Shown: positions 8,422-18,337, counted from the first letter of the stretch. The stretch: DNA of 64,000 bases from Leptospira montravelensis (GCF_004770045.1 NZ_RQFO01000004.1:744001-808000), one strand, 5' to 3'. A program made the numbers and translations. Notes: generated by a model from the sequence alone, not told the origin.

Positions 8422-8991
8422 ATGAAAAATCTTATAACTTTAATTTTCGTAAGTATAATGGGCGTAGCAAATTGCTCTAGCCTAACAATCGTTGACCCAA
8501 AAAAAGAAATCGCTCCGCAAATTCCCAAAGAAAAAGCAATTTACTTTATCAAAGCAAATTTTAATGCAGGATCAGAAAGGATCTATAACGTAACTTTAGA
8601 AAATTTCGACTTGATCAATAGTGAAATCAGCGGCCATTCACTCGATTTAGGAGCAGGAAATAAAGACAATCCAAACATTCTTACGGGTTGTTTTCTTTTT
8701 ACAGGCGATAAAACAGTATATTCTTTTTATACAGCAAACATTAGAATTGGAGGCGGCAATAAAATCATTGTAAGACTCACTGATAAAAAAAGTTGGACTC
8801 TATCCAATGAAGGTTCTGATGTTCCTTTATTTGGAGGTACTCTCAGCTATTTAAATGGGAAATTAGATATTTCTAGTGATGGATTCAAAGAATGTACAAC
8901 TGAACTTTCAGCCAAATATCCTACTATAGATTTTTCCAAAGCCGAAGAAATTCTCAAGAGAAAACCAAAAGCAGAAGCTAAAAAGAAATAG
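8422..8991 (+). CDS. Putative lipoprotein of unknown function
   Basis: 189 residues. The first 18 form a lipoprotein signal ending GVANC, with Cys18 as the lipidation site. The mature part is mostly beta-pattern sequence with many Gly and Asn, then a lysine-rich tail (KRKPKAEAKKK). No family recognised. It is transcribed alone, with the SD-enclosing hairpin just upstream. Confidence 0.75.
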   Translation: MKNLITLIFVSIMGVANCSSLTIVDPKKEIAPQIPKEKAIYFIKANFNAGSERIYNVTLENFDLINSEISGHSLDLGAGNKDNPNILTGCFLFTGDKTVYSFYTANIRIGGGNKIIVRLTDKKSWTLSNEGSDVPLFGGTLSYLNGKLDISSDGFKECTTELSAKYPTIDFSKAEEILKRKPKAEAKKK

Positions 8992-9421
8992 TATTTCCTA
9001 TATAAAACTAAAACGAATTTGGATTCAAGAAACAAATGGATCCAAATTCTGACAGTTTGGATTTTACTTTAACAACAAATAACTAATCCATCAATTACAA
9101 GAGATTCAATTCTCAAGTTCAGGTCATTTATCTGGGTCCGGATCGTAAGCTAATAAAGTCACAGGCACCTAATATACGTTTATTTGTGCGTCCCAATGGA
9201 AGAGTCAATTGGAATCCAAATTTTAAAGGGACCGGGCAACTTTGGGGTCCGCGTTCGCTCCCGTCCTTCGGACCTAAGCCCGCCGTATCCCTCGCAAAAA
9301 AAAATTCATTAAAACGAAATCAAATAGAAACGTTTGCAGTTTCGAAGGTTCCTTCTTTTTCCATTTTTTTCATTCCCAAATATCCTTCTCAAACTAAAAG
9401 GCAGTATAATATTTGGAATTT
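8992..9421. other. 430-base non-coding stretch with a GC-rich, structured island
   Basis: No open reading frame here looks protein-like; the longest plus-strand frame (9186-9476) begins in low-complexity sequence and runs into the YkvA gene in another frame. Bases 9226-9296 are clearly richer in G+C than the flanks and contain GGTCCG (9246-9251) inverted to CGGACC (9269-9274). This looks like an intergenic repeat unit or structured-RNA remnant rather than a gene. Confidence 0.5.
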
Positions 9422-9754
9422 ATGGACGAAAATCAAAAACTACAATTCATCAAAACCAATTTTTGGAAAAAGGTGAAAGAAACAGGAAAAAAAATTCCCT
9501 TTGTAAAAGATGTGATCGCCATGTATTATTGTTTGTTAGATGAAAACACATCACTGACAGCAAAAGCATCCATAGCCTTCGCATTGTTATATTTTATTTC
9601 ACCAGTGGATGCCATTCCAGATATCATTTTGGCCTTAGGATATACAGACGACGCAGGAGTCATCGCCAGTACACTTTTACTCATCAAATCTCAACTAAAG
9701 ACCGAACATTATGAGAAGGCAAATCTAGCCCTTTCGGAAGAAAAAGATAAATAA
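9422..9754 (+). CDS. YkvA-type DUF1232 protein
   Basis: 110 residues. The core YFISPVDAIPDI followed by LGYTDDAGVI is the signature of DUF1232, small proteins with one or two membrane helices and unknown biochemical role. A helix at about 45-62 (ASIAFALLYFISPVDA) precedes it, and the ends are charged. ATG 9422 is preferred; an in-frame TTG at 9413 with AAAGG upstream is the alternative. The gene faces the RND pump gene. Confidence 0.85.
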   Translation: MDENQKLQFIKTNFWKKVKETGKKIPFVKDVIAMYYCLLDENTSLTAKASIAFALLYFISPVDAIPDIILALGYTDDAGVIASTLLLIKSQLKTEHYEKANLALSEEKDK

Positions 9755-9764
9755 ATTCTATTTT

Positions 9765-9801
9765 ACTAGTCCCCTTTTCTTCTAAAAAAAAAGGAACTAG
9801 T
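9765..9801. terminator. Possible stem-loop between convergent genes
   Basis: ACTAGT at 9765-9770 and 9796-9801 can pair, with a CTTTT / AAAAG segment inside. It lies between the 3' ends of the YkvA gene and the RND gene. No long U tract follows on either strand, so termination is only possible. Confidence 0.3.
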
Positions 9802-9833
9802 TCTCGAACCAATTTTATCTTACCAACTAGATT

Positions 9834-12800
9834 CTAAACTTTTCTGACAAACTTAGCAAATGAAATCTTAGAAAACATATGTTTAAAATCTTCTTTGATT
9901 CTGTACAACACCGGAACAAAAATCAAAGTCACACCCGTCGCAAAAAACAATCCCCATCCAAAAGCAAGTGATAACGGTTGGACAAACGGATCCAAAGTCG
10001 GAATTCCGTAAGCACTTGGAACAAGACCAATCACTGTACTGATGGTTGTTAAAAAAATGGGACGCAAACGAATGGCACCACCATTAATGATGGCATCTTC
10101 AATCGACATTCCTTGTAACCTAAGTTCTTCAATGAATGTAATCAGGATAAGAGTGTTAGCAACAATCGATCCACTGAGTGCCACAATGGCTAATGTACTC
10201 ATAAAACTAAGTGGCATTCCATGTGTCATAAGAGCAAAAAGAACTCCCACAATTCCAAATGGAATAGAACCAATGATCACTGTCGTTGTTCCTATAGAGT
10301 TAAAATACACTATAAAAATCCCAAATATCACAGCAACCGCAAGTAACATGGAAATTCCCAAATCACGAAATGACTTACCTGCATCTTCTTGTTCTCCACC
10401 AAAAATCACCGAATAAGATTTCGCTGTATATTTATCAATATTCACAAGGCCCTTTAGTTGGCGGTTTACAAAAAGAGAGGTAGTTTTATCAGTATCAACA
10501 GATGCTTCCAAACGAACAACACGCTGTAAATCCTGTCTGTTGATCATCGAATAATCACGATCCTTTTCAAAATAAGCTACTTGACTCAAAGGAATCAATC
10601 TTCTGTTTCTATTTTCAACTTTTACCAAATTTAAACTAGCAACAGATTGCCTTTCTTTCTCAGGGAACCTAACTAAAATATTAATTTTATCTTCCCCTTT
10701 GCTAATCGTTGAGGCAACTTCACCGTTAAAAGCAGTCCGAACAGAACGTGAGATATCACGAGCACTAACATCCGTTCTACCAGCAATTTCATCTTTCACA
10801 AAGAAGCGATATTCTTCCTTCCCAAGTTCCAAATCAATACGAATGTCAGAAACTCCTTCCATTTTTTTAAGTTCTTTGGTATAAAGATCTGCAATTTCCT
10901 GGATGACACCAAACTCGGCACCACGAATCTCCAAACTGACAGGTTTGCCCACAGGCGGGCCTTTGATTTTGGCATTCACATCGTAAATCATATCTTTTGG
11001 AAAATTTCCAGATACTTTGTTTTCATCTATATAATCACGAATTTTTTTTACAAGGACTCTCGCATCTCCCCACTCTTTTCTATCGGCCGCCGTCACGAGT
11101 TTCAATGTTAAGTGAGATCTATGAACCTCTTGTCCAGGTTTCGGATCAGTAATCGGATTTTCATGAATGCCAATCCGACTACGAAGATGTACAAAATCCT
11201 TTCCTGCCATTTTTGTAATGACAGGTTCCATTTTTTCGATGGTTTCTAAGTTCTTTTGGAGTGTTGTCCCAATGGGCATCCAAATTTTAACTTCGATATC
11301 TTCTTCGCTACCCGACGGAAACATCACAAAAGGTAAAAATCTTCCCGCAAGGAACAAAGTGAAGAAAAATATAAAAGTAAAAATAGCGAGAACAAAAACT
11401 CTATGTTTTAAAGCAAATCCCATAGTTCGTTTGTAAGCAGAAATGACATATCCAAATGCCCCTTCTTTTTCTTCTATCGATTCGTTCTTTTTGGTGATTC
11501 CTTGAAATGTTTTTGGTAAAAATAGATTTAACCAATTTGGCAAAAACACAAGAGCAAAAAGGAGTGAACTAGCAAGCGTTACAAGGACAACTGCAGGAAT
11601 TCCTAAAATAAATTTACCAATGACCCCACTCATAAACAAAAGTGGGAAAAATGCCGCTGAAATAACAAGAAAAGATACAAGCAGAGGAACTAAAACATCT
11701 TTAAATGTTTGTAAGATGGCATCTCGTCTTTCCATCCCCTCTTGCATTAACCTGTAAGTATTTTCGGCAACAACGATAGAATTATCTACCATCATACCCA
11801 ATACCATTACCATACCAAAAATCGTGATCGTATTGATTGTAAACCCAAACTGTTTTAAAAAGATAAATGAGATAAGAAAAATAAATATGATCGCAACGCT
11901 AATCATTATGCTTAATCTCATTCCTAAAATAAAAATAAGAGATAACAATACGAGAACAAGCCCCGTTTCAAAATTCAAAATTAAGTCGCCCAGTTGGCGT
12001 CGGACATCACGACTTTTGTCATCATAAATCTGAATATCAACTTCTGGAAAGTTTCCTTCCATTGTAGTTACTAATGATTTTACAGAATCCGCTGTAGTGA
12101 TAATATCTGCTTGGTCGGTTTTCCATACCCTAAGAATAATACTATGTTTTCCGTTTAACTTCTCATAGGTTTTTTCTTCCTCAAAACCATCCACAACTTT
12201 AGCAATATCTTTTAATACTGTGGCAAACCCAAATTCATTTCCTAACATAGGAACTGAGAGCATATCTTTTGCTTCTTCAAAATCGCCTCTTGTTCGCAAT
12301 AGATATTCGGTTCCATTGACTTTAAGTCTACCTGAAGGAATATTGATATTTCTTGAACCTAACGCATTAAGAACTGTATTTAAACCAACTTCTTTTGCGT
12401 TTAAAACCTTTGGATCGACTTCAACAAGAAACTCACGGTTTCTATATCCAATTTTTTCAATTTCGGCAATTTCTTTTACCTGGAAAAACCTATCTTCAAA
12501 TGATTTGGCCGTGTCACGTAACACGCGGTAATCGGCAATAGGATCTTTGGAACTTTCTTTTAAAGTAAGGGAAAGACTGATGACTTCCTGCTTTTCTGTG
12601 GTGACTTCTCGCACCTTAGGTTTTTGTGCGTTATCAGGAAGTCGCACTGAATCTACAGCGTCCTTCACATCATCCAAAACTTTTTTTGTGTTTTTAGTCC
12701 CCTCAACAATGAAGATCATAATCACACTTACATTTTCTAAGTTATAACTTCTGATTTTATCAATCTTAGCGACAGCACGTAATTTCTTTTCGATAGGAAT

Positions 12801-12995
12801 TGCAACTAATCGCTCAATCTCTTCCGGAGTGGCCCCAGGAAGTGGTGCTTCGATTACAATTTTATCTAAGGCCACATTCGGGAATGCCTCCCTATGCATG
12901 GAGAGTAAACGAGAAAGTCCGATCAAAACAAGTAAGACTAAAATGAACTGAACGATAAGAGTTTTATCGGTAATGAATTTTGCAATGTTCTGCAT
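9834..12995 (-). CDS. RND-family efflux transporter (HAE1/AcrB-like)
   Basis: 1053 residues, the usual length. The N-terminal helix and MHREAFPNVALDKI...PGATPEEIERLVAIPIE pattern is the AcrB/CzcA start. Two blocks of six helices flank two large periplasmic loops. The helix-4 region reads GMVMVLGMMVDNSIVVAEN, with one Asp where AcrB has two. Proton-driven export of drugs, lipids or ions is expected together with a membrane-fusion protein and an outer-membrane channel, but neither is encoded next to it. A 16-base palindrome lies 34 bases upstream of the start. The start is preceded by GGGGAAG. Confidence 0.93.
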   Translation of the reverse strand: MQNIAKFITDKTLIVQFILVLLVLIGLSRLLSMHREAFPNVALDKIVIEAPLPGATPEEIERLVAIPIEKKLRAVAKIDKIRSYNLENVSVIMIFIVEGTKNTKKVLDDVKDAVDSVRLPDNAQKPKVREVTTEKQEVISLSLTLKESSKDPIADYRVLRDTAKSFEDRFFQVKEIAEIEKIGYRNREFLVEVDPKVLNAKEVGLNTVLNALGSRNINIPSGRLKVNGTEYLLRTRGDFEEAKDMLSVPMLGNEFGFATVLKDIAKVVDGFEEEKTYEKLNGKHSIILRVWKTDQADIITTADSVKSLVTTMEGNFPEVDIQIYDDKSRDVRRQLGDLILNFETGLVLVLLSLIFILGMRLSIMISVAIIFIFLISFIFLKQFGFTINTITIFGMVMVLGMMVDNSIVVAENTYRLMQEGMERRDAILQTFKDVLVPLLVSFLVISAAFFPLLFMSGVIGKFILGIPAVVLVTLASSLLFALVFLPNWLNLFLPKTFQGITKKNESIEEKEGAFGYVISAYKRTMGFALKHRVFVLAIFTFIFFFTLFLAGRFLPFVMFPSGSEEDIEVKIWMPIGTTLQKNLETIEKMEPVITKMAGKDFVHLRSRIGIHENPITDPKPGQEVHRSHLTLKLVTAADRKEWGDARVLVKKIRDYIDENKVSGNFPKDMIYDVNAKIKGPPVGKPVSLEIRGAEFGVIQEIADLYTKELKKMEGVSDIRIDLELGKEEYRFFVKDEIAGRTDVSARDISRSVRTAFNGEVASTISKGEDKINILVRFPEKERQSVASLNLVKVENRNRRLIPLSQVAYFEKDRDYSMINRQDLQRVVRLEASVDTDKTTSLFVNRQLKGLVNIDKYTAKSYSVIFGGEQEDAGKSFRDLGISMLLAVAVIFGIFIVYFNSIGTTTVIIGSIPFGIVGVLFALMTHGMPLSFMSTLAIVALSGSIVANTLILITFIEELRLQGMSIEDAIINGGAIRLRPIFLTTISTVIGLVPSAYGIPTLDPFVQPLSLAFGWGLFFATGVTLIFVPVLYRIKEDFKHMFSKISFAKFVRKV

Positions 12996-13028
12996 TCGCT
13001 ACTTCCCCAAAATTGAATCTAAAAAATG

Positions 13029-13044
13029 TTGACTAACTAGTCAA
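13029..13044. promoter_or_regulatory. TetR-type palindromic operator upstream of the RND gene
   Basis: TTGACTAACTAGTCAA consists of two perfect 7-base arms (TTGACTA and TAGTCAA) around AC. The size, symmetry and position just upstream of an efflux gene are typical of TetR-family repressor sites. No tetR gene lies within the window, so the regulator would act in trans. Confidence 0.6.
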
Positions 13045-13139
13045 TTTTCTAAGAAACATAGGAAAAACAACAGATTTTATGGAAGTAAAAAATATTTTTA
13101 TCCCAAATGCGGCATAAAAAGCTAAATTTTAAAATTCAG

Positions 13140-15857
13140 TTACTTCTCCAACCACTTGAGAATTGTCTGTTTTAAATTTTCTTTTTGTACGGGTTTACTA
13201 ATATAATCATTCATCCCCATTTTCAGGCACTTTTCCCTTTCGCCAGCAATGATCCCGGCCGTAACCGCAATGATCGGTATATTTTTACCTTTGGGAATTT
13301 TTCTAATTTCTAGGGTTGCATCATACCCATTCATCACTGGCATTTGGATGTCCATAAGGATGAGGACAGGCGTTTCTTCTAAAAAAACTTGAATTGCTTC
13401 TTCGCCGTTTTGCGCTTCTAAAATTTTTACATCCGGGAGAATCCTTTTAATAAAATTTCGCATTAGTCCAAGATTCACTGGATTATCTTCAACCACTAAG
13501 ATTTTTGAATTTCCCTCTATTTGTGCTAAAACATTACCATCTAACTGTACATCCTTTTTTTGTGATTCTATTGGTTTTAGTTGAGGATCAAATTCCGGAA
13601 TTCGTAAACATATATCAAAATAGAAATCACTCCCTTGATTCAATTCACTATTTAATTGTAAATCTGATTTCATAAGAGCAAGTAACTGCTTACAAATTGC
13701 TAATCCTAGGCCAGTTCCACCAAACCTACGTGTAGTGGAAAAATCTTCCTGAGTAAAGGAATCAAATATTTTTTCTTGGCTATCTTTTGCGATTCCGATT
13801 CCTGTATCTTTAATTGATATTCTAATTTTTACGGATTGTGTATCCGAAAAATTCAGCTTAGTAACATTACATTCAACAAATCCTGATTCAGTAAACTTGA
13901 TAGCGTTTCCAAGTAAATTCAGGAGGATCTGCCTTAATCGGTTTGAATCAAACATGAGAAGCTGAGGAATGTTTTCATCAATATGGAAATGAATATCGAG
14001 CCCCTTGATGAGTGCTTGAATATTCATGATTTTGATTGCCTCTAAAACTAATTTTTTCAAATTATAAGGCTCTTCAGCTAATTTTAACTTTCCCGCTTCC
14101 GCTTTTGAAAAATCCAAAACATCGTTAACGATATTTAATAAGGCATGCGCTGATTGTTTTACGATTTGTGCATATTCATTATAAGCGGAATCTTCCAATG
14201 TCTCTGCAAGTAAATCAGAGTATCCAATAATTCCGTTGAGTGGGGTTCGAATTTCATGGCTCATATTCGCTAAAAATTCTGATTTTGCGTTATATGCTTT
14301 TTCTGCAAACTCTTTGGCTGCCTTTAACTCTAGTTTGGTTTCATAGGCTTCCGTGATATCGCGAGTAAACATTAATATCCCTCCAACTCCACCACCAAGT
14401 TTAGTCCAAGGACGAATTTCCCATTGAATCACTTGGTCTTTATCCCAACCAGGCGGCCTCCAAACATCTTCATCTCTTTTTAAAACTTCACCATTTAAAC
14501 CTCTAGAGTGGATCTCTTTCCATTGCTGGCTAATATTTGGAAAAACTTCATAATGGCTTTTTCCAATGATTTCTTCTTTGGAAAGGGGAATTTTATAATC
14601 TTCAATCCAACGTTGACTGAGAGCAACGTAACGCATCTCCTGGTCTAACATGGCTACGGCGGCAGGCGCATGTTCCACAAAAGACCACAAAATCGAAGTT
14701 TGTGCAGCTAATGTCATCTCCCATTTTTTACGTTCATTGATATCTTGTATGATTCCGTAAATTTTAACGATTTTTCCCGCTTCATACTCGGCACGTCCAA
14801 TGGTTCGAATCCAAGTTTGATTCCCTTTTGCGGTGACCATATCCAATTCTAAATCGTATTCTTTTCCTTCTGCTAAAAGTAAATTTACAGCATCAGATAT
14901 CTTTCGTTTACTTTCTTCCGATTGAAAAAACTGAATTCCTCCTCCCACACTCGGAATATAATTTTCATCGACTTCATGAATTTGTTTTGTTACGTTTGTC
15001 CAATTTGCTTTGTTAGTTCTTAAATCTAAATCCCAACCACCGATTTTTGCAAGGCCAGCGACTTGATCGAGTAATCTAGAGATATTTTGTAATTCCATCT
15101 CTGCTTGTAAGGATTCAGAAATATCTAAAATTTGCGAAAGGTAAAAAACTGGATTTCCTAAATGATCTCGAATGATCGATTTGTTTAGTACGGCCCAGAT
15201 CAATCGGTTTTCTTTTGTGATGTATCGTTTTTTTATTTGAAAACTTTGAATCAATCCCCGACTTAATTTTTCTAAATAAGAAAGTTCTAAATCTAAATCT
15301 TCAGAGTGAGTAAAATCTGAAATCGTCATTCTTTTTAACTCTACGTCTGTGTATCCAAGCCACTGGCAGAAAATTGGATTTACTTCAATCACCTCGCCAT
15401 GAGGATTTTCAATTTTCATTCCTATACTAGAGTTACGGAATGAAGAGGAAAACAAATCTCTTGAAAACTCAGTTGATTGAATGATATGTGGATCTGGATC
15501 GTTCGATCCTTCAATCATTGTATCCAAAACAAGCAGTATATATTTTTTTCCAGATTCAAAAAATTCTTTGGAGTGAAAACGAAATGGAAAACCAGCACTG
15601 TTACTAGGGTCGAAGCAGATTCTACCAAGGATCGTATCTTTACTAAAGAAAGTTGTATTTAACAAAAGCCCAGAATGTGTCAGAATGCATTCAGCAGGAA
15701 AAGATTGTTCCCTGGAAAGTCCCATTGATTTAGATGCCACAGGACTGGGATACACTAATCCAATTGATGTATCCCATACCAGAAATCCATGTAAACCATA
15801 TTCCAAAACTAGTTCACATAACTCTTGTTTATCTGCAATTAATGTAATCGGGTTCAT
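13140..15857 (-). CDS. Soluble hybrid histidine kinase: PAS-PAS-PAS-HisKA-HATPase-REC
   Basis: 905 residues and no transmembrane segment. After an unassigned N-terminal 130 residues (perhaps a fourth PAS-like domain) come three PAS domains ending in I-x-D-I-S/N/T, then a dimerisation helix with the phospho-acceptor His in FLANMSHEIRTPLNG. The HATPase domain has N-A-I-K-F-T, D-T-G-I-G-I and GTGLGLAI boxes. A C-terminal receiver shows VVEDNPVN, the phospho-acceptor Asp in LMDIQMPVMNG and a late Lys in ISKP. It should autophosphorylate and pass phosphate internally to REC, then to an unseen partner. It starts 23 bases after the haem-type lipoprotein gene, so that lipoprotein may supply its signal. 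Confidence 0.93.
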   Translation of the reverse strand: MNPITLIADKQELCELVLEYGLHGFLVWDTSIGLVYPSPVASKSMGLSREQSFPAECILTHSGLLLNTTFFSKDTILGRICFDPSNSAGFPFRFHSKEFFESGKKYILLVLDTMIEGSNDPDPHIIQSTEFSRDLFSSSFRNSSIGMKIENPHGEVIEVNPIFCQWLGYTDVELKRMTISDFTHSEDLDLELSYLEKLSRGLIQSFQIKKRYITKENRLIWAVLNKSIIRDHLGNPVFYLSQILDISESLQAEMELQNISRLLDQVAGLAKIGGWDLDLRTNKANWTNVTKQIHEVDENYIPSVGGGIQFFQSEESKRKISDAVNLLLAEGKEYDLELDMVTAKGNQTWIRTIGRAEYEAGKIVKIYGIIQDINERKKWEMTLAAQTSILWSFVEHAPAAVAMLDQEMRYVALSQRWIEDYKIPLSKEEIIGKSHYEVFPNISQQWKEIHSRGLNGEVLKRDEDVWRPPGWDKDQVIQWEIRPWTKLGGGVGGILMFTRDITEAYETKLELKAAKEFAEKAYNAKSEFLANMSHEIRTPLNGIIGYSDLLAETLEDSAYNEYAQIVKQSAHALLNIVNDVLDFSKAEAGKLKLAEEPYNLKKLVLEAIKIMNIQALIKGLDIHFHIDENIPQLLMFDSNRLRQILLNLLGNAIKFTESGFVECNVTKLNFSDTQSVKIRISIKDTGIGIAKDSQEKIFDSFTQEDFSTTRRFGGTGLGLAICKQLLALMKSDLQLNSELNQGSDFYFDICLRIPEFDPQLKPIESQKKDVQLDGNVLAQIEGNSKILVVEDNPVNLGLMRNFIKRILPDVKILEAQNGEEAIQVFLEETPVLILMDIQMPVMNGYDATLEIRKIPKGKNIPIIAVTAGIIAGEREKCLKMGMNDYISKPVQKENLKQTILKWLEK

Positions 15858-15880
15858 TGTTACTTTTATTGATAGTAACT

Positions 15881-16444
15881 TTACTTGGTAAACTGCACGG
15901 AAAAAAGTCCTCTCAAATTTCCTACTTGGTATCCACGGGCAAGATCACCTGGATATTCTTTTCGTAAAACTTCTAAAGTCTCTTTTTTAATGTCTACATT
16001 GGGTTCACCATGACATTGTAGACACAAACTAGAAGTGGGAATCGGAACATAAACGGTGACCGTTTCATTAGTGGATACCGTTTTCACAGGATACTCACCA
16101 ACCTGAGTCGGGTTGGCACTGATCTCTAAAAATATTCTTTTTTCTTCATCCGAAACAAGATTCATTGGGTTCCTTGGTTTGTCAGAAATTCGACGAAGAA
16201 GAACCCCTTTTTTCGTTCCGAGGTTATTTGTAAAAGCCATAACATTTTGTTTGCAAAACGGGATGGCCTGTTTGGTGCCTCCCTCAGCAATCGCGTTTGT
16301 TAATTTTTGAACCAAATTAGTTTTGGCTTCTTTGGTAATTTCCAGTGCCCTTGCCTCATAATCTATCTTTCGACAACTGAAGTTTGCCAAAAGACAGAAG
16401 AAAGATACCAAAGATCCCATTGCCACCATCGAAATTTTGATCAT
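15881..16444 (-). CDS. Lipoprotein with a haem-binding Tll0287-like (DUF3365) domain
   Basis: 187 residues from ATG 16444. A signal peptide ends LLANFSC, so Cys24 is the probable lipid site. The rest matches the DUF3365/Tll0287-like pattern: an early AIPFCKQNV segment, PRNPMNLVS, and a c-type haem motif CLQCHG followed by a basic region and a final GLFSVQF strand. In this family the haem domain usually forms the sensor part of kinases or cyclases; here it stands alone beside a kinase with no membrane domain. The ATG is preferred to an in-frame TTG at 16450 because AAGAGG lies six bases before it. Confidence 0.8.
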   Translation of the reverse strand: MIKISMVAMGSLVSFFCLLANFSCRKIDYEARALEITKEAKTNLVQKLTNAIAEGGTKQAIPFCKQNVMAFTNNLGTKKGVLLRRISDKPRNPMNLVSDEEKRIFLEISANPTQVGEYPVKTVSTNETVTVYVPIPTSSLCLQCHGEPNVDIKKETLEVLRKEYPGDLARGYQVGNLRGLFSVQFTK

Positions 16445-16627
16445 TCCCAACCTCTTATCAGTAGAATCTTAGTCCTTTTTTTCTCTTATGCAACTGGTAA
16501 ATCCAGTAGAAAATCGATTTCAAAACTTCTCTGAATTACTGGAAGAATTTAAAAAATCAATGTAATTCCAGAACAGAGCCGTTTGACAACACATACCATT
16601 CCCAAATTCTTGACCTTGGTTCCCGCT

Positions 16628-17650
16628 ATGAAAAAAACAAAGATTGCGATCATTGGTGCTGGTGGTCTTACCGGTAAAGAACTCACGAAACTACTTGCGC
16701 ACCACCCCGGTTTCGAGTTAGTGCACGTCACATCCAATCACGTAAATGAGAAACATATTCGTGAGGTTTTCCCTGACCTAAGCCATTTGCCAGATTTAGT
16801 ATTTCATAAACACGATGACCCAGTTCCTATGGATGTTGGAATTGTCCTTGCCACTCCCAATGAAGTTTCCCTAGAAAAGGCACCAGAGTTTTTAAAAGAA
16901 GGAAGAAAGGTAATCGACCTTTCAGGAACCTTCCGACTCCACAACCAAAACAAATTCGAAAAGGCGTATCAGTTTCCTCACACAAAGTTTTCATTGATGG
17001 ACCAAGTTGTTTTTGGATTACCAGAATTATTCCGTGAAAAACTAAAAAATGCAAATTTTGTTTCGAATCCTGGTTGTTTTGCGACCGCTGCCATTCTGCC
17101 AATCGCCCTACTTGGGAATCTCAGAAAAGAAATCCAAGGTCCAGTCATTGTCGATGCAAAATCGGGTGTCAGTGGTGCTGGAGGAAGGACGGAAGAAATT
17201 AAATATGCATATACCAATGTTTATGAAAATTTCAGAGCTTATAAAATTTTAACTCACCAACATGAGCCGGAAATGGAAGAATATGGATTTGTAGGAACAG
17301 AAGAAAAAGAAATCCATTTTACACCACATTTACTTCCTATCTATAGAGGAATTCTTGCAACCATCTACATTTCTTTTTCGAAAGGAATTAGTATAGAGCA
17401 AGTCCAGGAAAAATTCCAAACGGCAGCAGAGAATGAACCTTTTGTTAGGTTGTATCAAACTCCAGAAGAAGTAGAAATCAGAAAGGTTCAAAACACAAAC
17501 TATTTAGATTTAGGTTTTCGTATGAAAGGAAACACTCTCGTTGTTGTTACAGCACTCGACAATCTTGTCAAAGGGGCCGCAGGCCAAGCCTTACAAAATC
17601 TAAATTTAATGTATGGTTACCCTGAAACGGAAGGTCTTGTTACCCTTTAA
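16628..17650 (+). CDS. argC: N-acetyl-gamma-glutamyl-phosphate reductase
   Basis: ArgC makes N-acetylglutamate semialdehyde from N-acetylglutamyl phosphate using NADPH, the third step of arginine synthesis. The 340-residue protein has the nucleotide-binding start [14 protein letters not shown], the catalytic cysteine in SNPGCFATA, the [10 protein letters not shown] segment, and the HQHEPEM active-site histidine region. ATG 16628 fits the family start; an in-frame ATG at 16583 would add 15 residues unlike the family. No other arg genes are nearby; a nucleosidase-like gene overlaps its 3' end. Confidence 0.95.
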   Translation: MKKTKIAIIGAGGLTGKELTKLLAHHPGFELVHVTSNHVNEKHIREVFPDLSHLPDLVFHKHDDPVPMDVGIVLATPNEVSLEKAPEFLKEGRKVIDLSGTFRLHNQNKFEKAYQFPHTKFSLMDQVVFGLPELFREKLKNANFVSNPGCFATAAILPIALLGNLRKEIQGPVIVDAKSGVSGAGGRTEEIKYAYTNVYENFRAYKILTHQHEPEMEEYGFVGTEEKEIHFTPHLLPIYRGILATIYISFSKGISIEQVQEKFQTAAENEPFVRLYQTPEEVEIRKVQNTNYLDLGFRMKGNTLVVVTALDNLVKGAAGQALQNLNLMYGYPETEGLVTL

Positions 17651-18233
17651 TAAAAACCAAACACTTGTTACAGGGGCATTTAACGGAGAAATTAATCTCC
17701 TAAGTGCTTCTGGTAAATTTCCTTATTTAGAAGTAATGGGGATTGGAAATTTAGAAGCCGCAGTCCAACTATCAGATTACCTTTTTAAAAACAGAAATAT
17801 CAACCATATAGTTTTTTTTGGTTCTTGTGGGGCGTATGAATGGAGCGAAATTCCCATTGGATCTTTTGTTTCCCCTAGTAGAGTCTATACAAAAGAACTT
17901 TCCCATGTATTAAAATTAGCGAAACAGATTCCCGAATCTCCAGAGTTTTATGAACTAGTTCCCAATAAATCTTTTCAGACGGCAAAATGTAATGCACCTA
18001 CCACAATTACATTAACAGAATTAAAACAACCACCAGTAGACACTTGGAAAAATTTTGAAATAGAAAACCTGGAACTTTTTGGAATCGCTAAAGTTGCTTC
18101 TAAATTTTCCGTAACCGTCACCGCTTATTTGGCCGTAACCAATCTTGTTGGCCCGAATGGATCCAGCGAATGGGCCAAAAACTGGAAAACTCTATCCGAA
18201 TCCCTACAAAATAAAATTCTATCCGTTTTCTAG
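17613..18233 (+). CDS. Nucleoside phosphorylase/nucleosidase-like protein (MTAN/MqnB fold)
   Basis: 206 residues resembling the PNP/UDP phosphorylase superfamily. [17 protein letters not shown] matches the 'G-x-G-x-x-x-A-A' loop, [12 protein letters not shown] the phosphate/ribose strand, and [12 protein letters not shown] the N-M-E-x-x-A ribose-binding helix. The catalytic Asp expected near the end seems replaced (VTNLVG), so it may be divergent or inactive. The start overlaps argC by 38 bases with no good Shine-Dalgarno; TTG 17637 is an alternative. Functional link to argC unclear. Confidence 0.6.
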   Translation: MVTLKRKVLLPFNKNQTLVTGAFNGEINLLSASGKFPYLEVMGIGNLEAAVQLSDYLFKNRNINHIVFFGSCGAYEWSEIPIGSFVSPSRVYTKELSHVLKLAKQIPESPEFYELVPNKSFQTAKCNAPTTITLTELKQPPVDTWKNFEIENLELFGIAKVASKFSVTVTAYLAVTNLVGPNGSSEWAKNWKTLSESLQNKILSVF

Positions 18234-18337
18234 AACCTTACTAACATTTTTCAGGTACTAACACGCATTTGATCTAAAGTTCTACTAAAATCAGTGTTTG
18301 GTTTCCTCATATCTTTATTATTGATAACATACAAACT

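Noticed and set aside
9186..9476. Plus-strand frame of 96 codons before the YkvA gene
   Set aside because: It crosses the GC-rich repeat-like island and enters the YkvA gene in a different frame; composition is not protein-like.
9834..12995. A full tripartite efflux operon
   Set aside because: Neither neighbour encodes a membrane-fusion protein or an outer-membrane channel.
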